A DNA stretch of 64,000 nucleotides from Sinohyriopsis cumingii (GCA_028554795.2 CM068824.1:163674130-163738129); one strand, 5' to 3'; positions 25,276 through 37,620 are shown, numbered from the stretch's first letter. Notes: generated from the letters alone by a model not told the origin. Numbers and translations: made by a program.

Positions 25276-26430
25276 ACATCCAAGAATTAAAAACATGAAC
25301 TTTGTCAAAAGCAAATAGACATTGTGACACAAGTAATCTTTTTGTCTCTGTGTTAAGATTTATACCAATCAGTCTTTTTGTTTGTTTGTTAAGATTTATA
25401 GCAAATAAAAACTGATGAAACTAGAAGTATAAAAAATTAAAAAGACATGCCAAACATGTGTAAGGACAGGTGGGCAAGGGTGATACAGTATACCTTTTCA
25501 CTATTGATAGAGGGATATATTAAAAAAAGAACAAAATAACACTCTTTGAAGACTGTCTTGGTGAAGGAATTTGTATAACGGAGGAGCCATTTTATAATAC
25601 CTAAATTAGTTGACCCATACAACAGTATTAACACTTGGGCTGACCAGTCAGTTGACACAACATATAGTGCATACACACAGAAAAACATAGTTTTTGCAAA
25701 CAAATGAGAAAAAGAGAAGAAAATACCTGAAAAATGTATTTGTTCCATAAAGAGATTACAGTTTTAATTTTGGGTAAACATGACTGTGCTTAAAATCCAC
25801 AAGTGGCTTAAAACATTCTCCCATTGGAACATCAAATTATTCCTTGTAGATTAGAAATTTCATTTCCTATGATATGAAAAATTGCAGGCTAACCCCAGTA
25901 TCCTATGGGAATGATTGATTGGAACTGAGCCAATTAGAAAAGACCATGTCCTTCTCTGCATGATAAAAACTTCAACCCTGCTAATTGATCTGCGATTAGT
26001 CCAACATGGTGTGACAGCCCATATCAAGAAACTCATAGGCCCTACTTCAGGGACCTGAGACAAAATGAGCAGAATGTCAAAATATCAGGGAAAATTTGTG
26101 GTGGAATTAGAATGATTAAGGACTGTCTGTCAGTCATATCCTTATTTCACTTGCAGTTTTCTTGGTGGCCATCTATGGTTTCAAGTATAAGAATAATTCC
26201 GACCGTCAATCAAAACATTTCATTAAATGGCCTTGCTGCACAGCCTATCAACAGTGTTAGAAAACTATTCCAAATATTGATTTGGTCAATATATGCAACA
26301 ATATAAACTTGCATATCTAAAGGAACATTAAATTTTTGTATTGGAGCATAGACACTGCTAATGGTTATGTTATTTTTATAAAAATATGTATAGGTCTTTA
26401 CTCTTAAAATTTATTAAAGGTACACTTGCA
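25276..26430. other. intron or flank, no feature seen
   Basis: Two short open frames (25437-25748 minus; 26112-26306 plus) have no recognisable domain. No array. Confidence 0.5.
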
Positions 26431-26431
26431 T

Positions 26432-27450
26432 TTGGTTATGATAAAAAGCACACTTACTGCATGTTAATGATACAAAGCACACTTACTGCTGTAAATGATA
26501 CAAAGCACACTTAGTGCTGTAAATGATACAAAGCACACTTACTGCTGTAAATGATACAAAGCACACTTACTGCTATTAATGATAAAATGCACACTTACTG
26601 CTGTAAATGATACAAAGCACACTTACTGCTATTAATAATAAAATGCACACTTACTGCTGTAAATGATACAAAGCACTTACTGCTGTAAATGTTACAAAGC
26701 ACACTTACTGCTGTAAATGATACAAAGCACACTTACTGCTGTAAATGATAAAATGCACACTTACTGCTGTTAATGATAAAATGCACACTTACTGCTGTAA
26801 ATGATACAAAGCACACTTACTGCTGTTAATGATACAAAGCACACTTACTGCTGTAAATGATACAAAGCACACTTACTGCAGTAACTGATAAAATGCACAC
26901 TTACTGCTATTAATAATAAAATGCACACTTACTGCTGTCACTTACTGCTGTAAATGATACAAAGCACACTTACTGCTGTTAATGATAAAATGCACACTTA
27001 CTGTTGTTAATGATACAAAGCACACTTACTGCTGTAAATGATACAAAGCACACTTACTGCTGTTAACGATAAAATGCACACGTACTGCTGTAAATGATAC
27101 AAAGCACACTTACTGCTGTTAATGATAAAATGCACACTTACTGCTGTAAATGACACAAAGCACTTACTGCTGTAAATGATACAAAGCACACTTACTGTTG
27201 TAAATGATACAAAGCACACTCACTGCTGTTAATGATAAAAAGCACACTTACTGCTGTAAATGACAAAAATGCACACTTACTGCTGTAAATGATACAAAGC
27301 ACACTTAGTACTGTAAATGATACAAAGCACACTTACTTCTGTAAATGATAACATGCACACTACTGCTGTAAATGATACAAAGCACACTTACTGCTGTTCA
27401 AAATAAAAGTACACTTACTGCTGTTCAAAATAAAAGTACACTTTCATGAT
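26432..27450. repeat. minisatellite, 28-bp unit, about 36 copies
   Basis: The unit is acaaagcacacttactgctg plus taaatgat. A second class (aaaatgcacactt with ttaatgat) alternates irregularly with the first. Confidence 0.96.
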
Positions 27451-27599
27451 ATAAAAAGCACATTTGATGCAATCCATCTCATCATCTTGTGTATACAGCA
27501 ATATAGACAGAGCCATATCTCCCTATTTACCTCCACTATTTGAATGATTAAATGTTTCCAATTTTTTCTTCCAGAAAGACAGAAATGTGTCCAGTAAAG

Positions 27600-28060
27600 T
27601 TGTAAAATTCTCAAAATATGAATAGTCTGTCACAATGCAGACATGACCGCTCCGGTGGCGTAGTGGTTAGAGCATCTGCCTCGGGTTCGGGAGGTCATGG
27701 GTTCAATCCCCGGCCAAGTCATACCAAAGACTTAGAAAAATAATACTAACAGCTGCCTCGCTTGGCGCTCAGCATTAAGAGGTTAGTGTTAGGACTGGTC
27801 GGCCTGGTGTCAGGATAATGTGATGGGGTGGGACATCGTGCTACATGTTTGCGGCATGATGCCCCAGTGCTAGACATCACTATTAACTGTCACACTGCAG
27901 ACATCATAGTGATATGACTGAATTATTTTTAAAGCTACGATAAAAATCCAAATCACACACACACACACACTCACAATGCAGACATCACAGTAATATGATT
28001 AAAAACATTAAAGCTATGTTGTATTTTTTAAACACACAAAAAATGCAGTCACACATTGTT
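27600..28060 (+). mobile_element. older SINE A 3' remnant hosting a younger SINE A
   Basis: Outside the younger copy, the flanks read gtctgtcacaatgcagacat and then cacagtaatatgatt, aaaacattaaagctatg, which match the 3' part of the same SINE family. The left extent is uncertain. Confidence 0.6.
27645..27970 (+). mobile_element. SINE family A copy 3
   Basis: Full-length: tRNA-like head (gtagtggttagagc, gggttcaatccccggcc), the body with ctcgcttggcgctcagcatt and gtcggcctggtgtcaggata, and a cacacacac tail. tcacaatgcagacat is repeated at 27630-27644 and 27971-27985, a 15-bp target-site duplication that falls in an older SINE A tail. Confidence 0.95.
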
Positions 28061-28360
28061 CTTACTGAAAATGGTATGGTACAATGTTCAATATTGCCAC
28101 CATTGCAGTCATTTTGAAAATCTTGTCACTACTATTCCTGAATTAATGGCCATATCAACATGAAGTTTTCATGGAAAGATTATATTGGATGCCTGGTTTG
28201 TGCTAAATATAGATGACACCAATCTTAAGTCCAATATGGCCACCTTGGCAACCAGCTTCAAAATCTTGGAACTAAAATAATTCTTATGACATCAAGCTGG
28301 TCCGAAATAAAAATGACGCTAATCTGACATACAGTATGGCCACCATGACAGCCATCTTAA
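28060..28360. repeat. dispersed repeat family D, third block
   Basis: Phrases caatattgccaccattgcag, attcctgaattaatgg, atatcaacatgaagttttca and agtatggccaccatgacagc match the blocks at 7.9 and 14.2 kb in order. Confidence 0.7.
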
Positions 28361-28529
28361 ATAATAATGATAATAATGACATAGAACAGTGCCTACTCTT
28401 TAGAAGCTCAAAATACTTTACAATATTAGATAAAACATACAGTCTATACAAACACAAAATTGCAAAAACAGTTACCCTGAAATTTTCAAACAAAAATATG
28501 CTGACAATAATTTAAGGAAGTAAACATTA

Positions 28530-29010
28530 ATAAGTCTTTAAGTCTGTTCTTGTAGTTCAAGTTAGTGAGTTTTAAGAGCACTCGGATGAGATCACAGTGT
28601 CCTTGTATCTAAGATCAGTGGTCAGTTTGTTCCGTGTAGCTGGGCCCCAGTACACAAAGAACGTTGTCCATCAGACCTTGATTTAATAATGGGAACAATG
28701 AAAATAATCAAGTGTCAGAAGAGGAGCGTAAGTTTCTAGTTGAGGTGTACACATCGGTGAAGTCAGATAGGTGTATTTGACTGGAGCCAGTCAATGAAAT
28801 GTAGCATAGTGCTTAGTGAATGGATATTGTGTATGATTATGGATCAAACAGATAGCCAATGGAGATAATAGAGCAGAGGGAATTGTGCTCAGTTCTTTGT
28901 ACTCTAAGGAGATTCCAGACCGCTGTGTTTTGAACATTTTGAAGTTTTTGTTGTAGATAATGAGAAAAATTAAATAGATGTGTGTAACATTAGTCCAGTC
29001 TTGAAAGTTC
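28530..29010 (-). mobile_element. decayed L2/CR1-type LINE, reverse transcriptase C-terminal end
   Basis: Reading the minus strand from right to left gives, in shifting frames: a (S)RLD-like start (caagactggac), LQNVQNTAVW, a HWLP-like stretch (gactggctccagtc), TRNLRSSSDT, GPATRNKLTTDLR and TDLKTY. This is the order seen at the end of L2/CR1-group LINE proteins (SRLDYCN, LQ-VQNAAAR, LHWLPV, RSLRSS, GP--WN-LP--LR, LKT-LF). Several frameshifts and stops are present, so it is dead. It lies 200 bp upstream of the first kinesin exon. Confidence 0.78.
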
Positions 29011-29211
29011 TAAGGAACACACAAGTGTTTCAGTTCGTCAACCAAAAGGAAATTGCCAAATTTAGATGTATATTCTGTTTGTTAATTTCTGCATTACCTG
29101 TTTTTAAAAATTAGACTGGAATATTTTTTAAATAAGGTAATATTTGTTGAAATAAATAGTCAAAATAATTGTTTCATTAATAATTTCATTAACATTCTTT
29201 AATCATTTCAG

Positions 29212-29412
29212 GTGAAGGTCATGCTTCGAATAGTATCCCCAAATCAGCATGGTGACCAGGGGTCATCCTTCCTGACCATTGACCCCAGAAAGAAGCAGGT
29301 CACAGTGTTTGATCCTGCAGCCAGTGGCTATGCTACCTCAGCACATCGTAGAACAGCAGTTGCCCCAAAAATGTTTGCTTTTGATGGTGTATTTTCTCCA
29401 GATGACTCTCTG
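29212..29412 (+). CDS. KIF26: KIF26-like kinesin, internal exon (motor domain, start)
   Basis: This 67-codon exon starts the kinesin motor core. Visible motifs in order are VKVMLRI (beta-1 strand), DPRKKQVTVFDPAASG, and PKMFAFDGVF, the kinesin F-FD-VF signature, near residues 52-61. The DPRKKQVT...DPAASG stretch is characteristic of KIF26A/KIF26B and differs from conventional kinesins. The exon follows a clean acceptor (tttcag at 29206-29211) and ends before a donor gtaagg at 29413. Both ends are in phase 0. I set the start by the splice site, because the first codon is GTG (valine) inside the gene and not a start. The next exon continues the alignment with no gap (DDSL then TEICASSL). In vertebrates KIF26 proteins are atypical kinesins that bind microtubules, and KIF26A is reported to lack ATPase activity. 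Which paralogue this is cannot be told from the sequence. The N-terminal exons are not visible upstream. Confidence 0.93.
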
Positions 29413-29700
29413 GTAAGGTTACCCATCATTTGATGACTCTTAATATTGTGCATCATCTAATGACTCTGATAAGATCATTGATGACTGTCAATATTATACA
29501 TTAGATTACTCTTCATGTGATGACTGTTAATATTGTGCATCATCTAATGATTCTGATAAGATTATTCAACATTGATGACTGTCAATATTATACATCATCT
29601 AATGACTGATTAGATTACTCTTTATGTGATGACTGTTAATAATATACATCATCTGATGACATAAGATTGCTCATCATTTGAGGACTGGCAACAATACCTG
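29413..29700. repeat. degenerate repeat of gatgactgttaatatt-type units
   Basis: Directly after the exon, phrases such as tgatgactgttaatattgtg, catcatctaatgact and gataagatt recur about five times at irregular spacing. The first copy overlaps the exon end (gatgactctctgg), so the array may derive from exon-edge sequence. Confidence 0.7.
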
Positions 29701-29814
29701 TCATTTTATGGAATCTTATTACATATTTCACAATACAGCAATCTAGCTTGACAGAGTCATGTGCTGAAAATTGTAATGTACAGCTTAGTCTCATCTGTCT
29801 GATATCCATTTATC

Positions 29815-30915
29815 ATACTGTCCTGTTTATGCAGTACAACATCATACTGTCCTCTTTATACAGTACAACATCATACTGTCCTTTTTATACAGTAAAACAT
29901 CATAATGTCCTGTTTATGCAGTACAACATCATACTGTCCTGTTTATACAGTACAACATCATACTGTCCTGTTTATACAGTAAAACATAATAATATCCTGT
30001 TCATGCAGTACAACATCATACTGTCCTGTTTATACAGTACAACATCATAATGTCCTGTTTATGCAGTACAACATCATACTGTCCTGTTTATACAGTACAA
30101 CATCATACTGTCCTGTTTATACAGTAAAACATAATAATATCCTGTTTATGCAGTACAATACCATACTGTCCTGTTTATACAGTAAAACTTCATAATGTCC
30201 TGTTTATGCATTACAACATCATACTGTCCTGTTATACAGTAAAACAACATCCTACTTTCCTGTTTTTATACAGTAAAACAACATCATACTGTGCTGTTTA
30301 TACAGTAAAACATCATACTTTCCTGTATATACAGTAAAACAACATCATACTGTCCTACTTAACAGTAAAATAACGTATTGTCCTGTTTGTACAGTAAAAC
30401 ATACTGTCCCATTTATACAGTAAAACAACATCATACTGTCTTGTTTATACAGTAAAACAATATCATACTGTCCTGTTTATACAGTAAAACAATATACTGT
30501 CCTGTTTATACAATAAAAGAACATGATATTGTCCTGTTTATACAGTAAAATAACATCATACTGTCCTGTTTATACAGTACAACAGCATACTGTCCTGTTT
30601 ATACAGTACAGCATCATGCTGTCCTGTTTATACAGTACATCATACTGTTCTGTTTATACAGTAAAACATCATACTGTCCTGTTTGTACAGTAAAACAACA
30701 TCATACTGTCCTGTTTATACAGTAAAACAACATCATACTGTCCTGTTTGTACAGTAAAAAAACATACTGTCCTGTTTATACAGTACAACATCATACTGTC
30801 CTGTTTATACAGTAAAGCAACATCATACTGTCCTGTTTATACAGTAAAGCAACATCATACTGTCCTGTTTGTACAGTTAAACAACATGATATTGTCCTGT
30901 TTATACAGTAAAACA
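29815..30915. repeat. minisatellite, unit about 30-33 bp, about 34 copies
   Basis: The unit is catactgtcctgtttatacag plus ta(a/c)aacaacat. Length varies through loss or gain of aacaaca. Confidence 0.95.
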
Positions 30916-31925
30916 ACAAAAATTTGGATGCTCGTTTTGAAGACATGTCAGTCGTGCAGACTAGATACCCTATTTGGAATGAATTGTTAGTCATACAGAC
31001 TAGATACACAATTTATTTGGACTGAATTGTCATTAATACTCAACAAAGTATGTGTACAAAGTTAATGTCTCACTATCAGTCAGGACAATGGATATTTGAC
31101 TATTAAAATGGGAATGATTTTTGTGCAGATTATTAAAATTATCATTATGACCTGAATACGTAGTACTTTAATTGTTATTTCTAGTACATAGAGTTTACAT
31201 CTTTGGAGTAGTTCAACTCCCCTTCAGAAAAAAAGGAGCACCCACAATAATCAAAGAATTTTCTGTCCAATTTCCAACTCTGAAGAAGGATTATGGTATT
31301 GCTTCCTTATTTCTTAAAGGCCATGGGAAAAGGCAACTTGTGGAAGGGGGCTCTTTCTTAATGTACGCCCTCCAAACTACTTCCGTTGAATTAAAACATT
31401 ACTGTCTGAATATTATACAGATGGAACCCTTTTTGATGGCTTTAACATACTGCCCTCATCAGATGGGAGAGGTTTTAAATTGTCCCCCAGAAACCCAATA
31501 GCCATATTATAGCTTGATCAGCACCCAGCCATCACTGATTACAGTGGTTAGTTCAGTTATAAAAATTTTCAAATTAATTTTTCAAGTGGGATGGTGCTAA
31601 AGCATATATATCATCCCCAGATGGCAGAGTCATCAAAAATAGTGGTTAGGTTGGAAATTTAACATAATTCTTACCATGCAGATTTTGTTAATTATGTACA
31701 TCAGCATTTTTAAAAAATGCACTGCATAGCATTTTAAAAGTTAGAGAGATGACAGTGTCTTTCTAAATTTGTCACCGATTATCTTTATGTAAGAAAGGTT
31801 GCATACAAAATTTAATACCATATTCAGTGTATACATCAGGCCCAACTGTGACTGGTATGGACCTGGATCAACCAGCACATAATGTGCCAGGAGATAAGGT
31901 CTATGAAGTTTGTTTTACCAAGGAT
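30916..31925. other. intron, no feature seen
   Basis: It includes a 109-codon open frame (31172-31501) without recognisable domain or KIF26 match. No repeat array. Confidence 0.5.
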
Positions 31926-31929
31926 TTAA

Positions 31930-32775
31930 AGTGAACAGCATAGCCCCTGGTCTGCCATGAACAATGTAGGCCTTGATCTGCCATGAACAATGTAGACCCT
32001 GGTCTGCCATAAACAATGTAGGCCCTGATCTGCCTTGAATAGTGTAGGCCCTGGTATGCCATGAACAATGTAGGCCTTGATCTGCCATGAACAATGTAGA
32101 CCCTGGTCTGCCATAAACAATGTAGGCCCTGATCTGCCTTGAATAGTGTAGGCCCTGGTCTGCCATGAACAGTGTAGGTCTTGAACTGTGATAAACAATG
32201 TAGACCCTGGTCTGCCATGAGCAATGTAAACTCTGATCTGCCATGAACAATGTAGACCCTGGTCTGCGATGAACAATGTAGGTCCTGATCTGCCATGAAC
32301 AGAGTAGGTCTTGAACTGTGATGAACATTGTAGACCCTGGTCTGCCATGAACAATGTAAACCCTGATCTGCCATGAACAATGTAGGCACTGATCTGCCAT
32401 AAACAGTATGCATTTGATTTAGAATTTTAACATAGCTTTAACAATTTTAATCATATTGATATGGTATCTGCAATGTGGCATTTTATAGTGATATCTAACA
32501 CTGGGGTATCATTTAGCATAATGACCCACCCAGTTACATTATCCTGACACCATGCTGACCAGTCATAAAACTAACTTCTAAATGCTGAACACTTATTGAG
32601 GCAGCTGTTAGTACCATTTTTTTATAAGTCTTTGGTATGACTCGGCCTAGGTTGGAACTTAGGCCACTGGAGCAGTGTCATGCACAATGTAGAACCAGAT
32701 CTTCCATTTAACAAGTTAGACCATGATCAGCAGTGAACAATAAAGACCCTAATCTGCCATCAGCAACATTGACCC
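31930..32775. repeat. minisatellite, 27-bp unit, split by a SINE
   Basis: About 18 units of gatctgccatgaacaatgta plus ggccct(g) run to 32412. After the SINE remnant, about three eroded units follow (32683-32775, tcatgcacaatgtagaacc). The 9-codon period opens three reverse frames up to 170 codons long, which are artefacts. Confidence 0.94.
32414..32680 (-). mobile_element. SINE family A copy 4, head deleted
   Basis: Reverse orientation. The body is recognisable (ccacccagttacattatcct, gacaccatgctgaccagtc, ggcagctgttagtaccattt), but the B box is eroded and most of the tRNA-like head is missing, leaving only ggcctaggttgg and taggccactggagc. More diverged than the other copies. Inserted in the 27-bp array. 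Confidence 0.88.
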
Positions 32776-32971
32776 AGATACGCCAGAGCATTATGTGGTG
32801 GCAGATCTCATTCTACACTGTTCATGGTTTGATGCCCATTACAGTCAGAAGAATAAAGTCATTTCAGTTAATAATATCAATTGCAAAGGAACATTTCTTC
32901 TATTGCAACAAAAGCTTACTTATACGAGTTCAAAAAAATATGTATATAAAAAGGTGTTCAATATGGTGTGT

Positions 32972-33040
32972 GAACAGGTTGTTGCAAATATTATTGATGC
33001 AAATCTACATTGGAATTGTCAAAAATCAGCAGTGTATGTA
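32972..33040 (+). repeat. segment shared with 42631-42697
   Basis: gaacaggttgttgcaaatat then tattgatgcaaatctacatt. It is about 80% identical over about 68 bp to the second copy near 42.6 kb. Translated, both read QVV-N-IDAN-HW-C-K-A, so a decayed coding fragment of some element is possible. Family unknown. Confidence 0.65.
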
Positions 33041-33124
33041 GTTGATAAGCATGACTTTATCATTGTACCTTGTTCTGATATTATGGTTTTTATCTTTTAC
33101 CAATTTGTCCTTCATTTGTAAAGG

Positions 33125-33305
33125 ATCTTAATTAACATGCAGTTGAATTGAGTAAATATAGGGTCTTTATGAAACATGCAGTTGAATTGAGTAAATATAG
33201 GGTCTTTATGAAACATGCAGTTGAATTGAGTAAATATAGAGTCTTTATGAAATAAACATTTTGAGTTAGTAAATATTGGATCTTTATGAAACATGCTGTT
33301 GAATT
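33125..33305. repeat. minisatellite, 39-bp unit x about 4.5
   Basis: The unit is gaaacatgcagttgaattga plus gtaaatatagggtctttat. Confidence 0.94.
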
Positions 33306-33462
33306 TCGTGTATACACATGAACCTCAAAACTCTAAAAGATAGCTGTGTTGTGTTACACTCACTAATGATAAGTCTATATCATAAATAAGAGCACTCAAA
33401 GTACCCAATTAAAAAAAGTTACACTTTCTAACAAAATCTTAACAGTATGTTAGCATTCATTT

Positions 33463-34255
33463 CATGCCATCATTAGCAGAGCAGTGTTTGTGCCATCATT
33501 ATTAGCAGATAGATGTTTTGCCATAGTGCCACCATTAGCAGATGGCAGTTTTGACATAGTGCCACCATTAGCAGATAGATGTTTTGCCATAGTGCCACCA
33601 TTAGCAGATAGCAGTTTTGCCATAGTACCACCATTAGCAGATAGATGTTTTGCCATAGTGCCACCATTAGCAGATAGATGTTTTGCCATAGTGCCACCAT
33701 TAGCAGATAGATGTTTTGCCATAGTGCCATCATTAGCAGAGCAGTGTTGCCATAGTGCCATCATTAGCAGATAGATGTTTTGCCATAGTGCCACCATTAG
33801 TAGATAGCAGTTTTGCCATAGTGCCACCATTAGCAGATAGCAGTTTTGCCATAGTGCAAGTAGCAGATAGTGGTATTCCCATAGTACCACCATTAGCAGA
33901 TAGCAATTTTGCCATGATGCAAGTAACATATAGCAGTTTTTCCATAGTGCCACCATTAGCAGATAGTAGTTTTGCCATAGTGCAAATAGCAGATAGTATA
34001 GTTTACATAGTGCCACCATTAACAGATAGCAGTTTTGCCATGTGCAGGTAGCAGATAGCAGTGTTGCCATAGTGGCACTATTAGCAGATAGCAGTTTTGC
34101 AACAGTGCAAGTAGCGGAGAGCAATGTTGCCATAGTGCCACCATTAGCAGATATCAGTGTTGCCATAGTGCCACCATTAGCAGATATCAGTGTTGCCATA
34201 GTGCCACCATTAGCAGATAATATTGTTGCCATAGTGCAAGTAGCAAGCAAAACAT
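33463..34255. repeat. minisatellite, 33-bp unit x about 24
   Basis: The unit is gccaccattagcagatagat plus gttttgccatagt. Some units are shortened (gtgcaagtagcagatag). The 11-codon period gives open frames on both strands (up to 286 codons), which are artefacts. Confidence 0.96.
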
Positions 34256-34304
34256 AGCATTGAAATGAGAAGTGTTCATACTTGACAAATCTTGAATCTT
34301 TCAA

Positions 34305-36435
34305 CACTATGGAACAAGGCATTGAATTAATATAAATCGGAACATGGCAATGAATTCATAAAAAGAACAAGGAACATGGCATTGAATTCATAAAAAATGG
34401 AACATGGCATTGAATTCACCCAAAAATTGGAACATGGCACTGAATTCATAAAAATTGGAAAATGGCATTGCATTCATAATTAAAAAAACAGAACATGTCA
34501 TTGAATTCATACGAAATGTAATATGGCATTGAATTAACATGAGATGGAAAATGGCATTGAATTCACACAAAATGGAACATGGCATTGAATTCATATGAAA
34601 TGGAACATGGCATTGAATTCATATACATTGGAACATGGCATTGAATTCATACAAAATGGAACATGGCATTGAATTCATTCAAAATGGAAGATGGCATTGA
34701 ATTATTCCAAATGAAATATGGCATTGAATTCATTCAAAATGGAACATGGCATTGAATTCATTCAAAATGGAAAATGGCATTGAATTCATACAAATTAGAA
34801 TATGGCATTGCATTCACACAAAATGGAACATGGCATTGAATTCATACAAAATGGAACATGAACATGGCATTGAATTCATTCAAAATGGAAAATGGCATTG
34901 AATTCATACAAATTGGAACATGGCATTGAATTATTCCAAATGGAACATGGCATTGAATTCATTCAAAATGGAAAATGGCATTGAATTCATACAAATTGGA
35001 ATGTGGCAATGCATTCACACAAAATGGAACCTGGCATTGAATTAATACAAAATGGAACCTGGCACTAAATTCATACAAAATGGAACATGGCATTGAATTC
35101 ATAGAAATTGGAACATGTCATTGAATTCACAAAAAATGTAACATGGCATTAAATTCATACAAAATGAAACATGGCATTGAATTATTGCAAAATGGAACAT
35201 GGCATTGAATTCATTCAAAATGGAAAATGGCATTGAATTCATACAAATTAGAACATGTCATTGAATTCATGAAAAATGGAACATGTCATTGAATTCATAC
35301 AAAATGGAACATGGCATTGAATTCATATAAATTGGAACATGGCATTGAATTCATACAAAATGGAACATGGCATTGAATTCATATAAATTGGAACATGTCA
35401 TTGAATTCCCTCAAAATGGAACATGTCATTGAATTCATACAAAATGGAACATGGCATTGAATTATTGCAAAATGGAACCTGGCATTGAATTCATACAAAA
35501 TGGAACATGGCATTGGATTCATATAAATTGGAACATGGTATTGAATTCATAAAAAAACATGTCATTGAATTCACACAAAATGGAACATGTCATTGAATTC
35601 ACACAAAGTGGAACATGGCATTGAATTCATATAAATTGGAACATGGCATTGAATTCATATAAATTGGAACATGGCATTGAATTCATATAAATTGGAACAT
35701 GGCATTGAATTCATATAAAATGGAACATGGCATTGAATTCATATAAAAACATGTCATTGAATTCACACAAAATGGAACATGTCATTGAATTCACACAAAA
35801 TGGAACATGGCATTGAATTCATACAAAATGGAACATGGCATTGAATTCATGAAAAATGGAACATGTCACTGAATTCATGAAAAATGGAACATGTCATTGA
35901 ATTCATGAAAAATGGAACATGTCATTGAATTCACACAAAATGGAACATGACATTGAATTCATACGAAATGGAACATGTCATTGAATTCACACAGAATGGA
36001 ACATGTCATTGAATTCACACAAAATGGAACATGGCATTGAATTCATATAAATTGGAACATGGCATTGAATTCATTCAAAATGGAACATGGCATTGAATTC
36101 ATACAAAATGGAACATGTCATTGAATTCACACAAAATGGAACATGGCACTGAATTCATGAAAAATGGAACATGGCATTGAATTCATGAAAAATGGAACAT
36201 GGCATTGAATTCATGAAAAATGGAACATGTCATTGAATTCACACAATGGAACATGGGATGTTCTTCATACAAAATGGAATATAGCATACAAAATGGAAAA
36301 TGGCACTGAATTAGTACAAAATGAAACATGGCATTGAATTGATACAAATGGAACGTTGCATTGAATTGATACAAATGGAACATGGCATTGAATTGATACA
36401 AAATGGAACATGGCATTGAATTCATTCAAAATGAA
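34305..36435. repeat. minisatellite, 28-bp unit, about 75 copies
   Basis: The unit is ggaacatggcattgaattca plus tacaaaat. It is the longest array in the window. Most units carry an EcoRI site (gaattc). Two subclasses (catggcatt and catgtcatt) occur in runs. Confidence 0.97.
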
Positions 36436-37340
36436 AGATTAAGACAAAAAATTTACCCAAAACATTTTCAGATTGAATTATCATTGAAGCCTTTAGTAAT
36501 AACTATATGAAATTTGTTGATTTTACATTTTCTCATACATTTTGGAAGTTTTCATGAGTGGAAATATAATTTCTAGCAGTTGAGTTTTGAGTTAACATTT
36601 GGAGTCTTTTGCCTAAAATATTCCAAGAATTTTGGGATAGATTTCACTCATTGCTCTTCAGTGAATGTGATGCATCAAAATGACAAAAAGCCAGGCCAAT
36701 GTAAGGTAACCCCTTTATTTATGGGTTTAGATTCTAGAATACAAAACTAGAATGTCTTTACTGACAGCTTGGGGAGTGACTTCAAGCTTGTTACTGACAC
36801 TATTTTGGAATGCCTGGCCTTATGTCATTTTATTTATTAACTTTTAACAGCTGAAGCACCAGCTTCACACAAGAAAAATTGTCACCTTTTGCCCTGTGAA
36901 TTTTCACTCTCCTTTTCTTTCATTACTGAAAGTTTTTGCATACATTTTAAGGATTGTTGACTGAGCCAAGCCTAGAGATAAGATCTGAATGATTTCAGTA
37001 TGACTGTACTAAGGAACTCCAATGTTTTATAATTCTAAGTGTAACTTTTTATTATACTCCACTGCCTACAGCAAGGACACTATGATTTCATCATGTATGG
37101 CCATATATCTCTCATGACTAGCATGGTAGCAAGGTTGCAAAAATCATTCCATATAGACATATAACATTTTACTGGCATATTTCAATCTGCATGCAGGTGA
37201 CATGATTAGATTTTCAGGCTTTACATTAAATACATCGATTTTCTTAAAATACACTTTCTAAATTTTTGAGTTTGGACTTTAAAAAAAAATGTTGGCATAA
37301 TTAAGAAGAAACAAATCTCTGAATGAAGACCAATTGAATT
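36436..37340. other. intron, no feature seen
   Basis: No array, element or exon recognised. Confidence 0.5.
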
Positions 37341-37341
37341 T

Positions 37342-37620
37342 GGTAGTCATATTTGCATGCAAAGGTAGATGGCATTATTAAATTATTGGACCATTGTAGT
37401 CATATTTGCATTGAAAGGTAGATGGCATTATTAAATTATTGGACCATTGTAGTCATATTTGCATTGAAAGGTAGATGGCATTATTAAATTATTGGACCAG
37501 TGTAGTCATATTTGCATTCAAAGGTAGATGGCATTATTAAATTATTGGACCATTGTAGTCATATTTGTATTCAAAAATGTAGATGGCATTATTGAATTAT
37601 TGGACCATTGTAGTGTTTTT
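37342..37620. repeat. minisatellite, 53-bp unit x5
   Basis: The unit contains tgtagtcatatttgcattga, aaggtagatggcattattaa and attattggacca. Confidence 0.95.

Noticed and set aside
26112..26306. Possible exon after a ttgcag acceptor
   Set aside because: The peptide has no similarity to kinesin or another known protein, and no donor supports it.
31172..31501. 109-codon open frame in the first visible intron
   Set aside because: It does not match the kinesin; the flanking exons already join without a gap.
31901..32413. 170-codon reverse open frame
   Set aside because: Generated by the 27-bp array; all three reverse frames are open.
33462..34322. 286-codon reverse open frame
   Set aside because: Generated by the 33-bp array; no start context, domain or splice signals.
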